A stretch of 8,636 nt of DNA from Polaromonas sp. (GTDB lineage Bacteria; Pseudomonadota; Gammaproteobacteria; Burkholderiales; Burkholderiaceae_C): NCBI GenBank assembly GCA_023259235.1, contig JAHFQQ010000143.1, positions 1-8,636 of the forward strand. The letters are read 5' to 3'. Position numbers and translations under genes: made by a program. Under the pieces are notes generated by a model. It was not told the origin of the DNA. It ran no database searches and saw only the letters and a list, made by a program, of their open reading frames with translations. This document shows positions 1 through 5,483 of this stretch, one piece after another (position 1 is the stretch's first letter; every line of letters begins with the position of its first letter).

Positions 1-362
1 GCCTGGTGACGCCAACGCAAATCAGCCAGTTGATCGATGCCTGCGAACATGACGAGGTGGGCGGTTTGCTGGCCCACAAATTGCCCGACACACTGAAGCA
101 GGAATCCGGCGGGCGCGTCCTCACCACGCTGGAGCGCGGCGACAAGTGGCTGGCGCAGACGCCTCAGATGCTTCACCTCGGCACCTTGCTACGAGCGCTT
201 GAATTCGCTGGCGGGGCTGTCACCGACGAATCCAGCGCCGTCGAGGCCCTCGGCCTGTCCCCGAGGCTGGTGCCCGGCAGTGCGCAAAATTTCAAGGTCA
301 CTTACCCGGAAGACTTTGCGCTGGCCGAGGCCATTCTCCTTGGCCGCGGCCGTGTGGCTTGA
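1..362 (+). CDS. ispD: 2-C-methyl-D-erythritol 4-phosphate cytidylyltransferase, C-terminal part
   Basis: IspD joins CTP and methylerythritol phosphate to form CDP-methylerythritol in the cytosolic MEP isoprenoid pathway. Only the C-terminal half is present: the frame is open to the left edge (codon 3-5 is Leu), so the GTG at 6 is an internal Val and not the start. The visible part reads LVTPTQ, matching the stretch after the conserved HDAARP. It is followed by PDTLK, then the AQTPQ motif (about nt 153-167), the TDESSAVEALG block, and NFKVTYPEDFALAEA near the C terminus, whose Lys (nt 294-296) matches the conserved NIKVT lysine. The N-terminal CTP-binding loop with the catalytic Arg/Lys lies outside the window. 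ispF follows 57 bp downstream on the same strand, the usual ispD-ispF order, which supports the call. The stop is TGA at 360-362. Confidence 0.93.
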   Translation, partial: LVTPTQISQLIDACEHDEVGGLLAHKLPDTLKQESGGRVLTTLERGDKWLAQTPQMLHLGTLLRALEFAGGAVTDESSAVEALGLSPRLVPGSAQNFKVTYPEDFALAEAILLGRGRVA

Positions 363-419
363 GCCCATCGCCCGCCGAAAAAAACCCCATTTTCGCTACC
401 CACCTGAAAGCGCTCCACC

Positions 420-929
420 ATGAATCCCGACCCTGCTTCACTGCCTGCCCGACTTTCTGCGCCGCGGATTGGCGAAGGCTGGGACACGCACGCGCTGGTA
501 CCCGGTCGCAAACTCGTCATTGGCGGCGTCGAGGTTGCCCATCCGCTGGGCCTGCTCGGGCATTCGGATGCCGATGTGCTGCTGCATGCCATCACCGATG
601 CGCTGCTGGGAGCGGCCGGACTGGGTGATATTGGCAGCCATTTTCCTGATACCGACGCGCGCTTCAAGGACGCCGATTCCATGAAGCTGCTCGCGGCGGC
701 GGGCCGACTGCTGGAAGCGCGCGGCTACCGGGTCGGCAATATCGACAGCACCGTAACGGCGCAGGCGCCGAAACTTGCCGCTTACCTCCCGGCGATGCGC
801 GCCCGAATTTCTGAGGCTTTGGGGCTGAAGGAAGGCCAGGTCAATATCAAAGCCAAGACCGCCGAAAGGCTCGGGCCGGTCGGGCAGGGCTTGAGCATCG
901 AAGCGCGCGCCGTGGTGTTGCTGTATTAG
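420..929 (+). CDS. ispF: 2-C-methyl-D-erythritol 2,4-cyclodiphosphate synthase
   Basis: IspF cyclises CDP-methylerythritol 2-phosphate to methylerythritol cyclodiphosphate with release of CMP, two steps after IspD. The protein is 169 aa, near the usual 155-165, with about 14 extra N-terminal residues relative to E. coli. The metal ligands are visible: D22 and H24 in GWDTH, and H56 in LLHAITD. Also present are GHSDAD (47-52), GDIGSHFPDTD (69-79), AQAPKL (114-119) and the CDP-binding NIKAKTAERLGPVG (142-155). KAKT replaces the KATT of E. coli; Thr147 and Glu149 are kept, and I recall this variant as normal in related betaproteobacteria. The ATG at 420 has only a weak upstream purine stretch (GAAAG), so translation may depend partly on ispD. 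A hairpin repeat begins one base after the TAG stop. Confidence 0.96.
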   Translation: MNPDPASLPARLSAPRIGEGWDTHALVPGRKLVIGGVEVAHPLGLLGHSDADVLLHAITDALLGAAGLGDIGSHFPDTDARFKDADSMKLLAAAGRLLEARGYRVGNIDSTVTAQAPKLAAYLPAMRARISEALGLKEGQVNIKAKTAERLGPVGQGLSIEARAVVLLY

Positions 930-930
930 C

Positions 931-987
931 GCTATTGTTTCAATAGCTGGTTATGCCCGTTCTGCATGGGTAAAAGCTACTTTTCGC
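931..987 (+). repeat. Hairpin repeat, Comamonadaceae-type intergenic element (copy A)
   Basis: A compact structured stretch fills most of the 82-bp gap between the convergent ispF and kinase genes. It holds three successive inverted repeats: GCTATTG/CAATAGC (931-937 with 941-947, loop TTT), CCC/GGG (956-958 with 968-970) and AAAAG/CTTTT (972-976 with 980-984). The layout of a 17-nt hairpin ending in AATAGC, then a 23-nt unit ending in GGG, then an arm ending in TTTT, resembles a repeat I recall as abundant in Comamonadaceae genomes. A second copy lies on the other strand at 4869-4925, sharing an exact 11-mer, TTCTGCATGGG. Its place just after the ispF stop suggests a role in 3'-end formation or mRNA stability. 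AT-rich runs follow up to 1011. Confidence 0.6.
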
Positions 988-1011
988 ATATAAAAATTTA
1001 AAAAACACGGT

Positions 1012-2388
1012 TCAGCTCCGGCGCAGCTTGATGTGCGCGACGAGCCCGCCCGATTCGGTGTTGGCCAGGCTGAACACGCCGCCCATGCGCTGAATGGTCT
1101 TTTCGACGATCGCCAGCCCGAGACCCGCGCCGGTGGCCGCCGTGCGCGCCGCATCGCCCCGAAAAAACGGACGAGTCAGCTTGGACAGGGTTTCCGGTGC
1201 CACGCCTGTGCCGTGGTCGCGCACCTTGATCAGTACCCACTGGTCGCGGCTCTTGGCGGCGATATCGACAAGCGCCACGCCGGTCTCTGGCGTTTTGCCA
1301 TAGCGCCGGGCGTTTTCCAGCAGGTTGGAGATGACCCGCGACAGCTCGACTTCATCAGCCAGGATCGTCAGGTTGCCGGGGAGGGTGACCGTTACGCGCA
1401 TGTCGTCATAGTCGGCTACGGCATAGACCGCCGCCTCGACGACGGCATTGAGCGATACCGGCTCAAGGCGCGGCGGCTCGGGCCGGGCGTAATCGAGAAA
1501 CTTGTCGATGATGGCGTCAAGCTGGGCGATGTCGGCGACCATGTGCCCGCGCGCATCCCGGTCGGCCACGCTCATTTCGGTTTCCAGGCGCAGGCGCGCC
1601 AGCGGCGTGCGCAGGTCATGGGAAATGCCGGCCAGCATGATCACCCGGTCCTGCTCGATCTTGGACAACTGATCGGCCATGCGGTTAAAGCCGATATTGA
1701 CCTCGCGGATCTCGCTGGTCGCCACTTTTTCGTCGAGCCGGCTGGCGTCAAAGTCGCCGTCGCGCATGCGGCTGGCCGCGAACGAAAGGTTTTTCAGGGG
1801 CCGGTTGATCAGGCGTGCAATCAGGGCTGCTCCGGCGAGCGAAAGCGCGGCGGCCGTGATCAGCCAGATCAGCCAGGTGCTGCCGCGCGACGGGCCTGCC
1901 CGGGACGGGTCAGTGCGCAGCCAGTAGGAGTCTCCGTCAATGGTAAAGCCGACCCACAGACCCTTCTGGCCATTGACAGTGCTGGCGATCACGGTGCCTG
2001 CGCCCAGCCGGTCCTTGAGCTCCTGCGCGATGCGTTCATCGAATTGATCGCTCTCGAAGGCTTCGAATTTGTCTTTGGGTTCACGCGGCGTGATGCGCAC
2101 CTGCTCTTCGTCGGCCAGCGTCTTGATCAGCGAGACCCGGGCGATGGAGTCGGAGTAGCGCAGCGCGGCGCGGCTCAGGTTCACAAGCGATGCCAGCTGC
2201 TGGGCGCTCTGGATGGCGCGCGGCTCGGACTCGAGCGCGCGGAAGGTTTGCAGCCAGGCCACGATGGAGCCGAGCAGCAGCAGCGCCAGAAAGAAAAAAG
2301 TCCGCCAGAACAGGCTGAAACCCCGGCGCGGCCGCATTTCAATCGGCGCCGGGGCAGTTTCAAGCGGAGTCGGGTTGGAAATATCCAT
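1012..2388 (-). CDS. envZ: EnvZ/RisS-type sensor histidine kinase
   Basis: This inner-membrane sensor kinase should phosphorylate and dephosphorylate the regulator encoded just upstream at 2521-3258. It has 458 aa from the ATG at 2388. Order of parts: cytoplasmic N terminus; membrane helix 1 (about 25-47); periplasmic sensor region (about 48-171); helix 2 (about 172-193); HAMP (about 194-246); dimerisation/phosphoacceptor segment with H257 in AGISHDLRTPLARLRLETEM, very close to EnvZ; N-box with N355 and N359 (NLLENARRYG); G1 box D391 (DHGTGV); F box around F408-F409; G2 box GAGLGLAIV (420-428). All catalytic motifs are intact. A TTG four codons upstream (2400) is an alternative start; neither has a clear Shine-Dalgarno. 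The gap of 132 bp from the regulator holds a terminator-like hairpin, so expression may depend on read-through. Bordetella RisS is a likely closer relative than enteric EnvZ; the stimulus cannot be read from the sequence. Confidence 0.93.
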   Translation of the reverse strand: MDISNPTPLETAPAPIEMRPRRGFSLFWRTFFFLALLLLGSIVAWLQTFRALESEPRAIQSAQQLASLVNLSRAALRYSDSIARVSLIKTLADEEQVRITPREPKDKFEAFESDQFDERIAQELKDRLGAGTVIASTVNGQKGLWVGFTIDGDSYWLRTDPSRAGPSRGSTWLIWLITAAALSLAGAALIARLINRPLKNLSFAASRMRDGDFDASRLDEKVATSEIREVNIGFNRMADQLSKIEQDRVIMLAGISHDLRTPLARLRLETEMSVADRDARGHMVADIAQLDAIIDKFLDYARPEPPRLEPVSLNAVVEAAVYAVADYDDMRVTVTLPGNLTILADEVELSRVISNLLENARRYGKTPETGVALVDIAAKSRDQWVLIKVRDHGTGVAPETLSKLTRPFFRGDAARTAATGAGLGLAIVEKTIQRMGGVFSLANTESGGLVAHIKLRRS

Positions 2389-2435
2389 GGAAGAGGTCAA
2401 CGGGCCGGAGCTACCGAAAGCGGAACAGGCCGCTG

Positions 2436-2496
2436 AAAAAGCAGCCGCGCGGCGCGACCGTCGGCGGGAGCTGCCGACGTTCGTGCCGCGCGCTGC
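2436..2496 (-). terminator. Intercistronic Rho-independent terminator/attenuator between regulator and kinase
   Basis: Read on the minus (transcribed) strand, positions 2496 to 2441 fold into one long hairpin. From the base it has a 4-bp GCAG/CTGC pair, a one-base bulge (2445), 8 bp CGCGCGGC/GCCGCGCG (2485-2492 with 2446-2453), an A-C mismatch, 3 bp CGA/TCG, an A-G mismatch and 7 bp CGTCGGC/GCCGACG (2473-2479 with 2459-2465), closed by a 7-nt loop: 22 pairs in total. Five T residues (2440-2436) follow the stem base directly. This is the form of an intrinsic terminator, yet it lies between two genes of one apparent operon, 24 bases after the regulator stop and 47 bases before the kinase start. 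It would be expected to lower kinase expression relative to regulator by partial termination, or to protect the upstream mRNA's 3' end. Confidence 0.7.
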
Positions 2497-2520
2497 CGAT
2501 CGGCCCTGGCCGGGCGGCGC

Positions 2521-3258
2521 TCAGTTGGTTCCGTCCGGAACGAAGACGTAGCCAACTCCCCACACGGTCTGAATGTAGCGCGGTGCGGCTGCATCCACCT
2601 CAACCAGCTTGCGCAGGCGCGAGACCTGCACGTCCAGGCTGCGGTCAAATGGCTCGAACTCGCGGCCGCGCGCCAGCTGCGCCAGCTTTTCGCGGGAAAG
2701 CGGCTGCCGCGGGTGGCGCACCAGGGTTTTGAGCATGGCAAATTCGCCGGTGGTCAGCGGCAGATCCTCGCCATTTTTGTGCAGGGTGCGCAAGCCCATG
2801 TCGAATGAAAACGGGCCAAAGGTAACCACCTCCTGGTCGCTTGAGGGCGCGCCAGGAACCTCAACCGTGGGGCGGCGGCGCAGCACGGCGTGAATTCGGG
2901 CCAGCAGCTCGCGCGGGTTGAAAGGCTTGGCCAGGTAGTCATCGGCGCCGACTTCCAGGCCGACGATGCGGTCCACATCCTCGCCCTTGGCGGTGAGCAT
3001 GATGATGGGAGTGCGGTCGTTGGCAGAGCGCAGGCGGCGGCAGATGGACAGGCCGTCTTCGCCAGGCATCATCAGGTCAAGCACGATCAGGTCAACCGCG
3101 TCGCGCAGCATGATGCGGTTCAGCGCCTTGCTGTCTTCCGCGAGAATGACTTCAAAACCTTCCTGCGCCAGATAGCGGCGCAGCAGGTCACGAATGCGGG
3201 CATCGTCGTCGAGAATCAGGATTTTGTCGGTGCGGGCATTGGGGGTAGCTTGGGTCAT
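2521..3258 (-). CDS. ompR: OmpR/RisA-type response regulator
   Basis: This is a cytoplasmic two-component transcription factor, partner of the kinase at 1012-2388. It has 245 aa from the ATG at 3258. The receiver domain (about 12-125) has the acidic pocket D17/D18 in LDDDAR, phosphoacceptor D61 in VLDLMMPGEDG, T89 and K111 in the KPFNPRELLARI segment. The C-terminal winged-helix DNA-binding domain (about 145-240) carries LTTGEFAMLKTLV, the recognition-helix region DRSLDVQVSRLRKLVE and a closing WGVGYVFVPDG, all characteristic of the OmpR subfamily. Bordetella RisA is the probable nearest characterised ortholog. I chose 3258 because MTQATPNARTDKILILDDD matches the usual short N terminus and a GGA lies about 6 bases upstream. 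An in-frame ATG at 3324 would add 22 unlikely residues and cover the promoter region. GTTACA boxes upstream suggest autoregulation. Confidence 0.94.
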   Translation of the reverse strand: MTQATPNARTDKILILDDDARIRDLLRRYLAQEGFEVILAEDSKALNRIMLRDAVDLIVLDLMMPGEDGLSICRRLRSANDRTPIIMLTAKGEDVDRIVGLEVGADDYLAKPFNPRELLARIHAVLRRRPTVEVPGAPSSDQEVVTFGPFSFDMGLRTLHKNGEDLPLTTGEFAMLKTLVRHPRQPLSREKLAQLARGREFEPFDRSLDVQVSRLRKLVEVDAAAPRYIQTVWGVGYVFVPDGTN

Positions 3259-3491
3259 GGTGATCCGGTAATTTGTAACACGGCCATTTTGAGGGCTGAA
3301 AACCCGGGATGTCTCACTTTTCACTCACTTTGACACACTGTTACAAAAATCGCGAAAAAATGCAAGCGGCCCGGCTTTTCCCGGGCAAGTAGTCGAGAGC
3401 AATTTTGGGCTGGCGCATCATGCAAAATGCTTCATGAAACTTCGCAGGCCAATGGCAATTGCCACCCTCACCCGATAAGGCTGAAAACTCC
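3259..3491. promoter_or_regulatory. Divergent intergenic region between ompR-type gene and SIMPL gene, with OmpR-like boxes
   Basis: This 233-bp region separates genes transcribed away from each other and must hold both promoters. A perfect 9-bp inverted repeat, TTTGTAACA (3272-3280) and TGTTACAAA (3339-3347), brackets 58 bp. The right arm belongs to TTGACA-CACT-GTTACA (3330-3345), two hexamers with 10-bp phasing like the tandem GTTACA-N4-GTTACA layout of OmpR sites; the second hexamer matches exactly, the first 4 of 6. A GCCCGG/CCGGGC hairpin (3369-3386, loop CTTTTC) would lie in the 5' leader of the SIMPL gene if transcription starts upstream of it. I could not place convincing -35/-10 pairs for either direction. 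AAGG at 3477-3480 is a possible ribosome site for the SIMPL gene, with rather long spacing of 11. Confidence 0.5.
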
Positions 3492-4199
3492 ATGCGTACC
3501 ACAAAACTGATAGCTGTTTGCACCCTGCTGGCGGGGGCTAACGTTATTTTTGCTCAAACTCCGCAGCCAGGTGCACCGCAAAATGTGGCGCAACTCTCAG
3601 CCAGCGGTTCGGTCGAGGTGCAGCAAGACCTGCTGTCGATTTCAATGAACACCACCCGTGACGGCACGGATGCCGGCATGGTGCAAAGCCAGCTCAAGCA
3701 GGCTCTCGATAGTGCGCTGGCTCTGGCCAGGCAGACTGCGGTTCCTGGCCAGATGGAGCTGCGAACCGGCAATTTCAGCCTGTATCCGCGCTACGGCAAG
3801 GACGGCAAGATCAATGGCTGGCAAGGCTCCACGGAACTGGTCCTTGAAGGCAGGGATTTCCCGCGCATCACTGGCACAGCGGGAAAAATCCAGACCTTGA
3901 CTCTGGGACGCGTCAGTTTTTCCCTGAGCCGCGAGCAGCGCGCCAAAGTGGAAGCCGAGGCCCAGACCCTGGCGATCGGGCGCTTCAAGGACAAGGCTGG
4001 CGAGATTGCGAAAGGGTTTGGCTTTGGCGGCTACTCCGTGCGCGAGGTGGCCGTTACGGCCAATGATCAGGGCTACACGCCGCTGCCGCGCGTGATGGCG
4101 ATGCAGGCCAAATCGGAAGCAGCCGATTCGCCCGTCTCCGTGGAAGCCGGCAAAAGCACGGTGCTGGTCAACGTGAGCGGCTCAATCCAGATGAAGTAG
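3492..4199 (+). CDS. Exported SIMPL-domain (DUF541, YggE-like) protein
   Basis: A 235-aa protein predicted to be periplasmic. Residues 1-21 form a signal peptide: basic MRTTK start, hydrophobic LIAVCTLLAGANVIF core, and Ala before Gln22 as the likely cleavage site. The mature part opens with the typical SIMPL pattern LSASGSVEVQQDLLSISMN (variant of VsGeGeV...PD.A.i). It continues with a helix-rich stretch (QSQLKQALDSALALARQ), the NFSLYPRY segment, a GWQGSTELVLEG strand matching the family's Y.a...l.v block, then ARFKDKA-like IGRFKDKAGEIAKGFGF and a C-terminal strand ending VNVSGSIQM. SIMPL proteins are poorly characterised; E. coli YggE has been linked to oxidative stress, but I would not transfer that role. 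The ATG at 3492 is chosen over a TTG at 3459 because it gives a clean signal peptide. The signal-peptide DNA resembles the hairpin repeat family (see findings). Confidence 0.85.
   Translation: MRTTKLIAVCTLLAGANVIFAQTPQPGAPQNVAQLSASGSVEVQQDLLSISMNTTRDGTDAGMVQSQLKQALDSALALARQTAVPGQMELRTGNFSLYPRYGKDGKINGWQGSTELVLEGRDFPRITGTAGKIQTLTLGRVSFSLSREQRAKVEAEAQTLAIGRFKDKAGEIAKGFGFGGYSVREVAVTANDQGYTPLPRVMAMQAKSEAADSPVSVEAGKSTVLVNVSGSIQMK
3504..3556 (+). repeat. Possible diverged copy C of the hairpin repeat, within the signal-peptide codons
   Basis: The stretch GATAGCTGTTTGC..., then GGGGGCTAACG, then TTATTTTTGC has the order and spacing of copies A and B: ATAGC, then exactly 23 nt ending in GGG, then an arm rich in T ending in GC. 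It shares about 12 of 23 bases with copy A in the central unit, and its ATAGCTGTTTGC agrees closely with the form of the Comamonadaceae repeat that I remember. The left half of the terminal hairpin is degraded, so no strong inverted repeat remains. The whole stretch is translated as the hydrophobic core of the signal peptide. Chance similarity remains possible. Confidence 0.3.
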
Positions 4200-4368
4200 G
4201 AGCAATCAACCAATGATGCCGCTCATCACCCATCTGACGGGAAGCAGCGCACTTTTCCCGCAGCCATATTGACGCCAACCGCGATACCACCGAAATTGAC
4301 GTTTCGCTGTTCGGCACGCATTGGGCTGCAACGCCGTGAATGTGATCGAAGGCTTTGAGGAAATCTGA
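4200..4368. other. Intergenic spacer, possible gene remnant
   Basis: A 169-bp spacer between the SIMPL gene and the FAD oxidoreductase on the same strand, longer than expected for co-transcribed genes. No stable hairpin with a T run was found after the SIMPL stop. Plus-strand frames contain short open stretches with protein-like composition: nt 4238-4339 reads through 33 codons including HIDANRDTTEIDVSLFG before TGA, and another frame reads about 22 codons to a TGA that abuts the next ATG. Neither has a credible start, so they may be remnants of a decayed gene or chance. ATTGACG occurs twice (around 4268-4274 and 4295-4301), without a good -10 at standard spacing. Confidence 0.3.
4357..4361 (+). 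promoter_or_regulatory. Ribosome binding site of the FAD oxidoreductase gene
   Basis: GAGGA, seven bases before the ATG at 4369, is the clearest Shine-Dalgarno on the plus strand of the window and fixes the start of the oxidoreductase. Confidence 0.65.
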
Positions 4369-5463
4369 ATGGAACAGGTAGGTTGCGTCGTGATCGGCGC
4401 GGGCGTAGTCGGGCTGGCCGTGGCGCGCGCCCTGGCCCTGCGAGGCAGGCAAGTCGTGGTGCTGGAGGCAGCCAGCGCGATCGGCACCGGCAGCAGTTCG
4501 CGCAACAGTGAAGTCATTCATGCCGGCATTTACTACCCGCAGGGCTCGCTCAAGGCCAGTCTGTGTGTTCAGGGCAGGGAACTGCTGTATCACTACTGCG
4601 CCACGCGCAACGTTGGCCATAGCCGTTGCGGCAAGCTGATTGTGGCCACCAGCGACGCACAGGTGGCGCAATTGCAAGGCGTTATCGACAATGCGGCAGC
4701 CAATGGCGTGCCGGGCCTGGCGCTGCTCACGCGGGAACAGGCGAGGGCATTGGAGCCGCAACTTCAATGCGTGGCGGCAGTGCATTCACCCAGCACAGGC
4801 ATTGTCGATAGCCATGCCCTGATGCTGGCGCTGCAAGGCGATCTGGAAAATGCTGGCGGCGTTGTGGTGCTAAATACGCCGCTAGCCCATGCAGAATGTA
4901 TGCAAGACGCTATTATTTTGGTAGCGAAAGACGGTACCGGGCTGAAAGCCAAAACCGTGGTCAATGCGGCGGGACTGCAGGCGCAGGCACTCGCCAGGCG
5001 TTTTGCCGGGCTCTCCGCCCATCTTGTTCCGCGTGCTTACTATGCCAAGGGCAACTACTTCACCCTTGCCGGGCGCTCACCGTTCAAGCGACTGATTTAT
5101 CCGCTACCCGAGGCCGCTGGCCTGGGTGTTCATCTCACGATTGATCTGGGCGGGCAGGCCAGGTTTGGCCCTGATGTGCAGTGGGTCAGCTCTCCTGAAT
5201 GTCTGGCGGTGGACCCGGCGCGCGGCGATGCGTTCTACGCGGAGGTGCGCAAGTACTGGCCCGCGCTGGAGGACGGCGCCCTGACTCCGGGCTACGCCGG
5301 CATTCGTCCCAAAATTCAGGCGCCTGGCGAGCCAGCCCGCGACTTTCTGATTCAGGGCCCCGCCCGGCATGGCGTGGCCGGGCTGGTCAACCTGTTTGGT
5401 GTTGAATCGCCTGGCCTGACCAGCGCACTGGCGATCGGCGAGTACGTCTGCCGACTGCTTTGA
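4369..5463 (+). CDS. FAD-dependent oxidoreductase, L-2-hydroxyglutarate oxidase/dehydrogenase-like
   Basis: A 364-aa flavoprotein of the DAO superfamily resembling LhgO/L2HGDH, which oxidise L-2-hydroxyglutarate to 2-oxoglutarate. Residues 4-33 form the N-terminal Rossmann unit: VGCVVIGAGVVGLAVAR with GxGxxG at 10-15, and E33 in VVVLEA to bind the FAD ribose. The family's SSRNSEVIHAGIYYPQGSLK-type block spans 43-62, CGKLIVA lies at 87-93, and VVNAAGLQAQ at 197-206. AYYAKGNYFTL (223-232) and RLIYPLPEAAGLGVHLT (241-257) are the substrate-domain strands. The C-terminal FAD site is LFGVESPGLTSALAIGEYV (342-360). Length is slightly under the usual 390-420. The exact substrate is inferred; other 2-hydroxy acids are possible. 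Residues about 167-186 are encoded by AT-richer DNA matching the hairpin repeat (copy B). The gene converges on bdhA with 8 bp between stops. Confidence 0.85.
   Translation: MEQVGCVVIGAGVVGLAVARALALRGRQVVVLEAASAIGTGSSSRNSEVIHAGIYYPQGSLKASLCVQGRELLYHYCATRNVGHSRCGKLIVATSDAQVAQLQGVIDNAAANGVPGLALLTREQARALEPQLQCVAAVHSPSTGIVDSHALMLALQGDLENAGGVVVLNTPLAHAECMQDAIILVAKDGTGLKAKTVVNAAGLQAQALARRFAGLSAHLVPRAYYAKGNYFTLAGRSPFKRLIYPLPEAAGLGVHLTIDLGGQARFGPDVQWVSSPECLAVDPARGDAFYAEVRKYWPALEDGALTPGYAGIRPKIQAPGEPARDFLIQGPARHGVAGLVNLFGVESPGLTSALAIGEYVCRLL
4869..4925 (-). repeat. Hairpin repeat inside the oxidoreductase gene (copy B)
   Basis: Read on the minus strand, this 57-nt stretch matches copy A in layout: a 17-nt hairpin segment starting GCTA and ending AATAGC (4925-4909; with flanks CGCTA/TAGCG pairs), a 23-nt unit ending TTCTGCATGGG (4908-4886, exact 11-mer shared with copy A), then a 17-nt arm ending in GC. 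Ungapped identity with copy A is about 31 of 57, and it matches still better the consensus I recall for the Comamonadaceae repeat (CCAAAATAATAGC, CTTGC, GGGCTAG). It is translated on the plus strand as residues about 167-186. Codons ATT ATT TTG GTA and overall AT content stand out from the GC-rich surroundings. The segment does not obviously lengthen the protein relative to LhgO relatives, so replacement or old insertion with compensation must be considered. Confidence 0.5.
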
Positions 5464-5483
5464 AAAACCGCTTATTGCGCGGT
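5463..5483 (-). terminator. Compact terminator overlapping the bdhA stop codon
   Basis: On the minus strand ACCGC (5483-5479) pairs with GCGGT (5471-5467) around a 7-nt loop that contains the bdhA TAA stop, and four more T residues follow (5466-5463). The stem is only 5 bp, so strength is modest. It occupies the whole 8-bp gap between the convergent stop codons and overlaps both genes. Confidence 0.45.

Noticed and set aside
82..419. Unusual KAKT motif in IspF or weak ispD-ispF spacing as signs of defect
   Set aside because: Thr and Glu of the CDP site are retained, all metal ligands are present, and the gene order and 57-bp gap are normal for this pathway.
302..682. 126-codon open frame on the minus strand
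   Set aside because: Antisense to ispD and ispF, both of which are clearly real.
1033..2436. 467-codon open frame on the plus strand
   Set aside because: Antisense to the intact histidine kinase; GC-rich codon bias keeps the opposite frame open. No recognisable domain, and composition (many Gly, Asp, His, Arg) is typical of a shadow frame.
3259..3324. 22-residue N-terminal extension of the response regulator from an ATG at 3324
   Set aside because: The extra residues are not typical of the family and would cover the promoter region and left GTTACA box; the ATG at 3258 gives the usual N terminus.
3330..3335. TTGACA as a -35 box for the plus-strand SIMPL gene
   Set aside because: No acceptable -10 hexamer at 16-18 bp spacing (cgaaaa region); it fits better as a half-site of an OmpR-like tandem box.
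3369..3386. GCCCGG/CCGGGC hairpin as a terminator
   Set aside because: No T run follows on the plus strand, and on the minus strand the T6 run is 8 bases away; it also lies upstream of both genes rather than after one.
4168..4785. 205-codon open frame on the minus strand
   Set aside because: Antisense to the oxidoreductase N-terminal Rossmann region, spanning the spacer and the SIMPL gene end; shadow composition.
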